Shown here one piece after another: positions 17,828-24,627 of a stretch of 64,000 nucleotides of DNA. The position numbers and the translations under genes were made by a program. Origin of the DNA: Mesorhizobium loti (GTDB taxonomy: Bacteria; Pseudomonadota; Alphaproteobacteria; Rhizobiales; Rhizobiaceae). The notes below the pieces were generated by a model that saw only the letters and a list, made by a program, of their open reading frames with translations, was not told the DNA's origin and made no database searches. Each line of letters begins with the position of its first letter. The first letter of the stretch is position 1. Location of the stretch: contig CP050293.1 of the NCBI GenBank assembly GCA_014189435.1, positions 4,407,001-4,471,000 of the forward strand, written 5' to 3'.

Positions 17828-18796
17828 TCAGGCGAGGCGCGTCCGATAAAACGCCGCCGCGCCGATGATGATGACACCCTTGATGATGAGCTGCATCTCG
17901 ATCGGAAATCCGAGCAGCAGCACGAGATTGTTGATCACCACCAGAACGGCCACGCCAAGCAGCGCCGCAAAGATGTTGCCGCGCCCACCGGTAAGCGCGA
18001 CCCCGCCCATCACGGCGGCAACGATGGAGTCCAGTTCGTAGCCTTGGCCGACCCAGTTCGAAACGGTGCCGACATAGCCGAGCAGGAACAGTCCGCCTAT
18101 TCCCGCGCAGACCGAGCAGATGACGTAGCAGAGGATGACCACGCGATCGGGCGCGACACCGTTGAGGAACGCCGCCTTCGGATTGCTTCCGACCATGAAT
18201 ATCTCACGGCCGAAGCGTGACCGGTGCAGCACGATGCCGAACGCGATGGCCAGAAATGCCAGGGTGATCAGATTGACGGGCACGCCAAAAATCCGGCCGG
18301 AGGCCAGAAAGCCCATGCCCGGCGGCAAGGTGCTGATCGGCGCCCCGCCAGTATAGGCGAAACGAATGCCCTGCAGGATGATCATCATCGCCAGTGTTGC
18401 GAGAAACGGGCTGACATTGCGCTTGGCGACGAGCCAGCCATTCACCAGGCCCACCACGGCCGACAGGGCGATCGCGGCGATGAAGATCATCGGAATCGCC
18501 TCATTGGTCGTGGCTTTGAAAGCGGTCGCCAGCACGGCCACCGTCGCCATCAGCGAGGCCACGGACAGGTCCAATCCGCGCACCAAGATGACAAAGGTCT
18601 GGCCGACGACGACCATGCCGAGCGGTGCCGCGATCGTCAGCACATTGACCAGATTGGCCGGCCGCAGAAAGGTCGGTGAAGCGAGAGCCGCAACGGTCAT
18701 CAGCGCGACCAGGAAGACCAGCAGCCCGTAGCGCTCGAAGACAGACGCCATGGACATGCTTTGCGATCGCGGCATCGGGGTATCGAGAGGCGCCAT
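17828..18796 (-). CDS. ABC transporter permease, ribose/xylose type (BPD_transp_2), second copy
   Basis: A 322-residue inner-membrane protein with about eight to ten hydrophobic spans and the family signature QTFVILVRGLDLSVASLMA plus AVMGGVALTGGRGN near the C-terminus. Start at 18796 gives MAPLDTPMPRSQSM and fits the 2-nt gap to the previous gene; the frame is open far upstream but only as an antisense-type artefact. Two different permeases imply a heterodimeric sugar channel. It is followed by the GMC dehydrogenase after 36 bp on the same strand, tying transport to oxidation. Confidence 0.9.
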   Translation of the reverse strand: MAPLDTPMPRSQSMSMASVFERYGLLVFLVALMTVAALASPTFLRPANLVNVLTIAAPLGMVVVGQTFVILVRGLDLSVASLMATVAVLATAFKATTNEAIPMIFIAAIALSAVVGLVNGWLVAKRNVSPFLATLAMMIILQGIRFAYTGGAPISTLPPGMGFLASGRIFGVPVNLITLAFLAIAFGIVLHRSRFGREIFMVGSNPKAAFLNGVAPDRVVILCYVICSVCAGIGGLFLLGYVGTVSNWVGQGYELDSIVAAVMGGVALTGGRGNIFAALLGVAVLVVINNLVLLLGFPIEMQLIIKGVIIIGAAAFYRTRLA

Positions 18797-18798
18797 CG

Positions 18799-19749
18799 TT
18801 ATCTCCGCCTCGTGGTGTGGATGCCGACCGCGATGATGATGATGAGACCCTGGATGACCCACTGGTAGTAGGATGAGACATTGACGAAGTTGAGCAGGCT
18901 GTTGAGCATGGTGACGAGCAGCACGCCGAGGAAGGTACCAAGCACGCCACCTCTTCCGCCGGCCAGAATAGTGCCTCCGACCACGACTGGCGTCACCGAT
19001 TGCAGCGTCAGCGCGGCGCCGATGCGCGGGTCGCCAACGCCGGTGCGCGCGGTCAGGAAAATCGCCGCGATACCGGCGCACAGGCCCGACAGCGCGTAGG
19101 CAAGCACCACGATACGATCGACCGGCAACCCATTCAGCCGCGCCGCTTCCCGATCGCCGCCAACGAAGTAGATGCTGCGGCCCGTGCGCGTGCGCTGCAG
19201 CCAAAGCCCGGCGAACGCGAAAATCACGACGAGCACGATGGCGCTGAACGGAATGCCGCCGACCTTTGCATAGGCAATATCCGCGAAGGCGCGCGGCACG
19301 GAGCCGCCGGGCTCCTTACGATACATCAGCGTTGCGCCGAAGACGATCGAAGACATGCCGAGCGTGACGATCAGGGGATGGACGCGCAGCACGACCGTCA
19401 GCAAGCCGTTGAGCGCGCCGACAGCGGTCGCGGCGACCAAGGCCAGCGGCAGTGCAAGCCAGACCAGATCAGGGCGCCATTCGAGGAAGTTCGCCAGAAA
19501 GACGGTGAGCGCACCGACCAGCGAACCGATCGCCAGATCGATGCCGCCCATCAGCACGACGAACGTCTGGCCCAGGCTGACCATGCCCAGCACGATGAGC
19601 TGCTGGAACAGATTGCCGATGTTGCGCCAAGTGAGGAACCGATCGGACAACAAGCCGCCGGCGACGGCAAGCACAACCAGCAGCACTGCCACGATCAGAT
19701 AGGAGAGCATCAACCGGTTGCGGCGAAGATCCACCGTGATCGCGCTCAT
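18799..19749 (-). CDS. ABC transporter permease, ribose/xylose type (BPD_transp_2), first copy
   Basis: A 316-residue multi-span membrane protein with GQTFVVLMGGIDLAIGSLVGA and VVVGGTILAGGRGGVLGT, the two best conserved blocks of RbsC-like permeases. Its start overlaps the stop of the ATPase gene by 4 nt. It is similar in layout to, but clearly diverged from, the permease encoded next, so the transporter probably uses a permease heterodimer rather than the RbsC homodimer. Confidence 0.9.
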   Translation of the reverse strand: MSAITVDLRRNRLMLSYLIVAVLLVVLAVAGGLLSDRFLTWRNIGNLFQQLIVLGMVSLGQTFVVLMGGIDLAIGSLVGALTVFLANFLEWRPDLVWLALPLALVAATAVGALNGLLTVVLRVHPLIVTLGMSSIVFGATLMYRKEPGGSVPRAFADIAYAKVGGIPFSAIVLVVIFAFAGLWLQRTRTGRSIYFVGGDREAARLNGLPVDRIVVLAYALSGLCAGIAAIFLTARTGVGDPRIGAALTLQSVTPVVVGGTILAGGRGGVLGTFLGVLLVTMLNSLLNFVNVSSYYQWVIQGLIIIIAVGIHTTRRR

Positions 19750-21287
19750 CCGACCGGCTCCGCACGCTGATCCATTTTCGCCTCGCGGTGCCGGACAGAT
19801 CGCACGGCGAGATCCATGATCGCCTCCTCGCCGAGTGCATCGCCTTTGATTTCGCCGACGACGTAGCCTTGCGCCATGACGAAGACCCTGTCGGAGAGAC
19901 CGACGATTTCGGGCAGTTCTGAACTGATCATCAGCACGCCGACGCCAGAATCCGCCAACCGGCGCACGATACGGTAAATCTCCACCTTGGCTCCGATATC
20001 AACCCCGCGCGTCGGTTCGTCGAGGATAAGCAGCCTGCTGGCGATCCGCGACCAGCGGCTGAACAGCACCTTCTGCTGGTTTCCGCCGGAGAGATTGCCG
20101 ATCTTCGCGTCAGGCGACGGCGTCGCAACCGAAAAGTCCTGGATCTGCTGCATCGCCACAGCACGTTCCTGCTTCCGGTCGATCAGGCCATGTTTCGTTA
20201 TGCCGTCCAGATCGGGCGCCACGATATTGGCGGAAATCGGCAGGCCGAGAAACAGGCCGTCGTCCTTGCGGCTCTCGGTCAGGAAACCGAGCCCATGGCC
20301 GATCGAACCCTTCGGAAGCTTTGTCTCGAATGGCTTGCCATCGAATTCGATCACCCCGCTCTCGACGGCACGCGTGCCGAAGATAGCCTCGGCGACCTCA
20401 GTGCGCCCCGAACCAACCATGCCGGCCACGCCGACGATTTCGCCAACCTTGACGTTGAGGCTGACGTCGCGGACGCGAGGACCAGCCTTGAGATTGCGGA
20501 CGGTGAGCACATCCGGGCCGCCCGCCGGCGCCGTACGCCGCGGCGGATAGATCTGGCTGAGCCGGCGACCAACCATGCGGGTAATCATCTCTTCACGCGT
20601 GAGCGCGCTTACCGGGCTCGTGCCGACGAGCTGGCCATCCTTGAGGATCGTCACCGTGTCGGCGATCTCGAAGATCTCCTCGAGCCGATGGGAGACGTAG
20701 ACGATGCCGACGCCTTCGTTGCGCAGCCTGCGCATGTTCTCGAACAAGAGATCGACCTCGCGGCCAGCGATGACCGCTGTCGGTTCGTCCAGGATGAGAA
20801 GCCGCACCCTGCCGACCAGGGCTTTCGCGATTTCGACCATTTGCTGATCGGCAAGCGGCAATTCATCGATCTTGGCGTGGGTTGGAATATCGACGCCGAG
20901 TTGTGCGAGGATTTCAGCGGCGCGGACGTGGCGGGCGCGGTTCGAAATGAGACCAAACATGCCGCGGGGCTGCGTATCGACCAGAATGTTCTCGGCAACG
21001 GAAAGCTCGGGAAAGAGCGCAAGCTCTTGATGGATCACGTGGATGCCGGCAGCGCGTGCTTCCTTCGGCGACTGCCAGGAAACCGGCTTGCCGAGATAGG
21101 TCATGGTCCCGGAATTCGGTTTGGTCACGCCGCCCATGACGCGGATCAGCGTCGACTTGCCTGCGCCATTTTCGCCGAGAAGGGCGTGAATCTCGCCCGG
21201 CTGCACGGCGAAATCGACCTTGTCCAGGGGTTTGACTCCAGGATAGTCCTTCTCGATCTGGCTGAGTTCAATAACAGACGCTGACAT
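19746..21287 (-). CDS. ABC transporter ATP-binding protein, sugar type with two ATPase domains (RbsA/MglA-like)
   Basis: A 513-residue double ATPase. Domain 1 has Walker A GENGAGKS (38-45), the divergent signature LPLADQQMVEIAKAL and Walker B LLILDEPTA. Domain 2 has the altered Walker A GMVGSGRT, signature LSGGNQQKVLFSRW and LLILDEPTRGVD. This asymmetric pair is normal for the sugar-import subfamily. It powers the two permeases downstream. A strong hairpin lies between it and the upstream binding-protein gene. Confidence 0.93.
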   Translation of the reverse strand: MSASVIELSQIEKDYPGVKPLDKVDFAVQPGEIHALLGENGAGKSTLIRVMGGVTKPNSGTMTYLGKPVSWQSPKEARAAGIHVIHQELALFPELSVAENILVDTQPRGMFGLISNRARHVRAAEILAQLGVDIPTHAKIDELPLADQQMVEIAKALVGRVRLLILDEPTAVIAGREVDLLFENMRRLRNEGVGIVYVSHRLEEIFEIADTVTILKDGQLVGTSPVSALTREEMITRMVGRRLSQIYPPRRTAPAGGPDVLTVRNLKAGPRVRDVSLNVKVGEIVGVAGMVGSGRTEVAEAIFGTRAVESGVIEFDGKPFETKLPKGSIGHGLGFLTESRKDDGLFLGLPISANIVAPDLDGITKHGLIDRKQERAVAMQQIQDFSVATPSPDAKIGNLSGGNQQKVLFSRWSRIASRLLILDEPTRGVDIGAKVEIYRIVRRLADSGVGVLMISSELPEIVGLSDRVFVMAQGYVVGEIKGDALGEEAIMDLAVRSVRHREAKMDQRAEPVG

Positions 21288-21317
21288 ATCCCGGTGCTCG
21301 AACTGTTCAATGCACGT

Positions 21318-21348
21318 CCGGTGCGCGCCCAGGATGGGCGCACACCGG
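21318..21348 (-). other. Strong intercistronic hairpin between sugar-binding protein and ATPase genes
   Basis: Two 14-nt arms (CCGGTGCGCGCCCA and TGGGCGCACACCGG) with one wobble position and a 3-nt loop lie in the 75-bp gap after the binding-protein stop. There is no following T run, so it is more likely an mRNA-stabilising or partial attenuating hairpin than a full terminator. It would leave excess binding-protein message. Confidence 0.6.
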
Positions 21349-21362
21349 GTCGCTTGGGAAGC

Positions 21363-22574
21363 TTACTTCGGATAGTCGGGATTGAACGTGCTCGGATTGT
21401 AGCCGGCGGGCAGCCCGTTGCTTGGCGACAGATCGCCCGGATCGCTCATGCTGACATGGTCGAGCAGATGCCTGTCGCCCTTGACCGAGATCGTATCCGC
21501 ACCCGGCGAGGTGACGACCTGGAAGCTCACCTCCACCTTGTCCGGGACCGAGATGCCCTTGAGCACGTCGAGCGCGGTCTCGATGCCGGTGATGCCCATC
21601 GACGTCGGATAGTCGATGCCGACCATCTTGATGTTGTGCTGGTTGGCCAGCTGATACATCCGGGCAACGTCGCCGCCGGTCATCGGTGGAAATTCGCCGT
21701 CCTTGTAGCCGGCGTCAAGAAACGCTTCGATCGCGCCATAGCCCTGAAGCGCACTGTCGGCCAGGACGCCGTTGATGGCCTTGCCGTGCTTCTGGATCAG
21801 CGCGGCCATCACCGACTTGCCGGTTGCCGGGTTCCAGTCGCAATACTGCTTCTCCAGCACCTTGATGTCGGGAAATTTCGAGAACACTTCCTCGTTCGCC
21901 TTGATGCGGATTTCAGCGACGCTCGACCCGGCGATGCCGGGCAGCATCACGATGTTGCCCTTGCCGCCCAGCGTCTCGCACAACCACTGCGCCTCGAGAC
22001 GGCCCAGTGCCCAGTCGGATGCCGTGACGTAGGTGATGTAGTTGGCCGGCGTCTTCACCTTGCGATCGACCATGACAACGGGAATGCCTTGTTCGGTTGC
22101 GCGGCCGACGACGGGATCGAGCGCGTCCTCGGTCGAGGCCGCGATGAGCAGGATGTCGACGCCCTGGCTGATCAGATCCTGGATGTCCGCGATCTGCTTG
22201 GAAGGGTCGTCATTGGCGTCGGTGACGAGAAGATGGGCGATCTCGTCGCGATGCTGGCCGGCGGACCAGAGGACGCCATGCTGGAAGGCGACACGCCAGG
22301 CATTGGAAATCGAAGCATTGGAGAACCCGATTGTATACGGACCCGCCTTCTTCCATTTCGAGGTGTCGACCATGGTGTTGGCATTGGGGTTCCACATCCA
22401 GGTGCGCGGCGCGCCATAGTAGCCGGGCTTCGTTTCCGGCTCTGAAGCAACGGCTGCGCTGGTCTGGGCAAGTTGGATGGCCGGTGCAGCGGCCATGGCT
22501 GCCGCCACGGCCGGCATGCCGCGGATGAAGCTCTTACGCGAGATCTTGTGGTCTAGTATGCTCTTTATTGACAT
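21363..22574 (-). CDS. ABC transporter substrate-binding protein, sugar type (Peripla_BP_4), Tat-like signal
   Basis: A 403-residue periplasmic binding protein. The ATG at 22574 has GGAGGAGGAACC directly upstream. The leader SRKSFIRGMPAVAAAMAAA (residues 12-30) resembles a twin-arginine signal with Arg-Lys replacing Arg-Arg. The mature part has the ribose-binding-protein layout: YTIGFSNASISNAWRVAFQHG, LLVTDANDDPSKQIADIQDLISQGVDILLIAA and GIPVVMVDRK. It delivers a sugar or sugar-like compound to the importer encoded downstream. The promoter region upstream has an inverted repeat overlapping a TATACT box, indicating controlled expression of the operon of up to eleven genes that follows. Confidence 0.9.
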   Translation of the reverse strand: MSIKSILDHKISRKSFIRGMPAVAAAMAAAPAIQLAQTSAAVASEPETKPGYYGAPRTWMWNPNANTMVDTSKWKKAGPYTIGFSNASISNAWRVAFQHGVLWSAGQHRDEIAHLLVTDANDDPSKQIADIQDLISQGVDILLIAASTEDALDPVVGRATEQGIPVVMVDRKVKTPANYITYVTASDWALGRLEAQWLCETLGGKGNIVMLPGIAGSSVAEIRIKANEEVFSKFPDIKVLEKQYCDWNPATGKSVMAALIQKHGKAINGVLADSALQGYGAIEAFLDAGYKDGEFPPMTGGDVARMYQLANQHNIKMVGIDYPTSMGITGIETALDVLKGISVPDKVEVSFQVVTSPGADTISVKGDRHLLDHVSMSDPGDLSPSNGLPAGYNPSTFNPDYPK

Positions 22575-22643
22575 TGGTTCCTCCTCCTGAACGCTCGACA
22601 GAGCGCCTAAAATTCTCCTCAGATATTCGCGCACACGAGACAG

Positions 22644-22668
22644 TATAAACAAACAATAGATGTTTATA
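22644..22668. promoter_or_regulatory. Inverted repeat TATAAACA-N9-TGTTTATA overlapping a -10 box
   Basis: Perfect 8-bp arms with a 9-bp spacer, 70-94 bp upstream of the sugar-binding-protein ATG. The left arm overlaps a minus-strand TATACT, a near-consensus -10 element. A protein bound here would block or position RNA polymerase for the sugar operon. The cognate regulator is unknown; the LysR gene at the end of the operon is one candidate. Confidence 0.5.
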
Positions 22669-22689
22669 TCCCGGGCAAATCGCACGACT

Positions 22690-22720
22690 ATTTTCCTGAC
22701 AACCTCCAATTCAGGAAAAT
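22690..22720. promoter_or_regulatory. Inverted repeat ATTTTCCTGA-N11-TCAGGAAAAT
   Basis: Perfect 10-bp arms whose centres are 21 bp apart, exactly two helical turns, so both half sites face the same side of the DNA. It lies in the middle of the divergent promoter region and could serve either gene. This is the longest perfect symmetry in the region. Confidence 0.55.
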
Positions 22721-22784
22721 TCGATTGAAAGCGATTTGACGCAAATTAGCAGTCGATTACCCACGATCGTCAATCTGCCGTCTT

Positions 22785-22801
22785 GTAATAGCTGCTATTA
22801 C
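22785..22801. promoter_or_regulatory. Palindrome GTAATAGC-T-GCTATTAC
   Basis: A 17-bp perfect palindrome with one central base, about 90 bp upstream of the etfB start codon. Compact palindromes like this are typical dimeric repressor sites. Its position favours a role in ETF operon control. Confidence 0.5.
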
Positions 22802-22889
22802 CTTTTTCGCCATTGGGGGCGGCGAAGAATACGACTTATCTAGCAGCCGGTGCCGGGCGCTTGAGGTGCGTTCCGTCGGAGGAGAGGCC

Positions 22890-23654
22890 GTGAATATTCT
22901 TGTTGTCTTGCGCATGATCCCGGATTCCGCGGGCGAGCTGCAGCTCGCCGAGGACGGGCGCAGCATCGATAGGGAATGGCTGGATTTCCAGCTCAACGAT
23001 TTCGACGATCATGCCCTCGAGGAAGCAATCCTGCTCAAGGAAGCCGGCGGCGCGAAGGTGACGGCGGTGGCCGTTGGTGAAGGCGCCAACCGTGTCCTGC
23101 AGATGGCTGCCGCGCGCGGCGCCGACGAAGTCGTGGCGCTTCAGTCCGAGGAGGACGCCATGATCTCCTCACGTGAGATCGCCGCCTCCATCGCGGCAAT
23201 GGCGCGAGCAAAGTCGGCCGACCTGGTTCTGTGCGGCGTTCAATCGAGCGAGGATGTCTTTGGCCAGCTCGCGCCCTATGTCGGCGCGCTGCTCGACTGG
23301 CCGCATGTGTCGGGAACCAACCGTATCGTTGCGAACGGCGCCGTACTTCGGGTCACGCAAGAGCGCGGCGCGGGTGTTGCCGTCACCTATGAGTTGGCCA
23401 CGCCGGCGGTGCTGGGCGTTCAGACAGCGTCGAAGGCGCCACGCTATGTTTCCGGCAGCAAGCTTCGCGAAGCATCCAAGACGCCCATCGGCCGCGCCAC
23501 GCCCGAATCGTCAGGCTTCGAGCGTTCCGCCGAGATCATCACACTGCGACTGCCAGTCCAGGGCGGCTCCGGCGAGAACCTCGGCGGCAATGCCGAGACA
23601 GTCGCGGATCGGCTGGTCAGCATCCTGGCAGCCAAGGGCCTGGCGAGGAACTAA
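22890..23654 (+). CDS. etfB: Electron transfer flavoprotein beta subunit
   Basis: A 254-residue ETF beta-family protein read from a GTG at 22890, placed correctly after GGAGGAGAGG. Family features are the opening NILVVLRMIPD, LNDFDDHALEEAILLKEAGG, VAVGEGANRVLQMAAARGADE and CGVQSSEDVFGQLAPYVGALLDW, which contact AMP and the alpha subunit. ETF takes electrons from flavin dehydrogenases. With etfA and a membrane Fe-S oxidoreductase directly downstream it forms a dedicated path to the quinone pool. It belongs to the DgcB-linked ETF type rather than the housekeeping beta-oxidation ETF, judged by gene context. Confidence 0.9.
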   Translation: MNILVVLRMIPDSAGELQLAEDGRSIDREWLDFQLNDFDDHALEEAILLKEAGGAKVTAVAVGEGANRVLQMAAARGADEVVALQSEEDAMISSREIAASIAAMARAKSADLVLCGVQSSEDVFGQLAPYVGALLDWPHVSGTNRIVANGAVLRVTQERGAGVAVTYELATPAVLGVQTASKAPRYVSGSKLREASKTPIGRATPESSGFERSAEIITLRLPVQGGSGENLGGNAETVADRLVSILAAKGLARN

Positions 23655-23657
23655 GTC

Positions 23658-24626
23658 ATGAAATTGATTGCCTGTACCGAAGGCCACTCCAGCAAGATCG
23701 AAGCCTTCTCCCTCGAAATGATCGCCGCGGCGCGTTCGCTCGCCCAGGCCGGCGACGAGGTCGTCGCCTTTTTCGCCGGTCGTGACACGGAAGGCGCGTC
23801 CGCTTCCTTCGGAGCCGCCGATCGCCTGATCGTGGCCCGCGCCACAAAATCAGATGTCATTCCCGCCGAGACCTATGCGTTGCTTCTGCGCGATGTCATC
23901 ACCGCCGAGAGCCCCGGCCTGGTCCTGGTTCCCTATTCGGCAAACGGACTGGATGTGGCAGCCGACATCGCGGCGCGAACCGGCTGGCCACTCGTCTCCT
24001 ATGTCAATGAAATCAAGCGGCATGGTGAAAGCCTGACGATCGTCGCGCAGATGTATGGCGGCAAGATACTCGCCGAATGCGAAGTGCAGCTGCCCGCCAT
24101 TCTGATGATCAACCCGGGGGCCTTCGCGGAGGCACCGCCAGGCGCGATCACCGCCGTGAGCGTGCAGACGATCGATGCCGACCCCGCGCTGACCAGCGGC
24201 AAGGTGAAGATGGTGGCCATCGACGTGCCGGACTATGCCGACGTCGATCTGACGACAGCCGAGAGGATCGTATGCGTGGGCCGCGGCATCGGCGACGAGG
24301 CAAGCATCGACCTTGCCCGCAATCTGGCGACGATGCTGGGGGCGGAGATCGCCGGCAGCCGTCCTGTGGTCGACAATGGCTGGCTGCCCAAGCTGCGCCA
24401 GGTCGGCAAATCCGGCCAGAAGGTGAAGCCGAAACTCTATCTGGCGCTCGGCGTGTCCGGTGCGCCCGAACATCTCGAGGGCATGTCGCAGGCCGACCTC
24501 ATCATTGCCGTCAACACCGATCCGAAGGCCCCCATCTTCAATGTCGCGCATTACGGCGCGACCTGTGACCTGTTCGATCTCGTCGCCAATTTGAGCGACA
24601 GGCTGCGGGCCGGCTCTGGCCGTTGA
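23658..24626 (+). CDS. etfA: Electron transfer flavoprotein alpha subunit
   Basis: A 322-residue ETF alpha protein starting 3 nt after etfB. The C-terminal FAD domain is intact: IVCVGRGIGDE, AGSRPVVDNGWLPKLRQVGKSG, PKLYLALGVSGAPEHLEGM and IIAVNTDPKAPIFNVAHYG, which bind the FAD that carries electrons between dehydrogenase and quinone oxidoreductase. GVSGAPEH replaces the more usual GISGAIQH. The partner dehydrogenase is not in the same operon; the nearby flavoenzymes are candidates only. Confidence 0.92.
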   Translation: MKLIACTEGHSSKIEAFSLEMIAAARSLAQAGDEVVAFFAGRDTEGASASFGAADRLIVARATKSDVIPAETYALLLRDVITAESPGLVLVPYSANGLDVAADIAARTGWPLVSYVNEIKRHGESLTIVAQMYGGKILAECEVQLPAILMINPGAFAEAPPGAITAVSVQTIDADPALTSGKVKMVAIDVPDYADVDLTTAERIVCVGRGIGDEASIDLARNLATMLGAEIAGSRPVVDNGWLPKLRQVGKSGQKVKPKLYLALGVSGAPEHLEGMSQADLIIAVNTDPKAPIFNVAHYGATCDLFDLVANLSDRLRAGSGR

Positions 24627-24627
24627 G

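Larger units (their letters stand above)
22575..22889. promoter_or_regulatory. Divergent promoter region between the sugar operon and the ETF operon
   Basis: A 315-bp gap, AT-rich at about 22620-22810, between a minus-strand start (22574) and a plus-strand GTG start (22890). It holds three separate perfect inverted repeats (22644-22668, 22690-22720, 22785-22801), annotated individually. No small gene is convincing. A TATACT box on the minus strand at 22647-22642 lies inside the first repeat. Such density of symmetric sites implies control by two or three regulators, or several sites for one. Confidence 0.6.

Noticed and set aside
16058..18220. Very long open frame (about 720 codons) on the plus strand opposite the GMC dehydrogenase and permease
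   Set aside because: It is a mirror frame produced by high-GC codon bias. The translation is rich in Arg, His, Gly and Asp with no family motif, while the opposite strand encodes recognisable proteins throughout.
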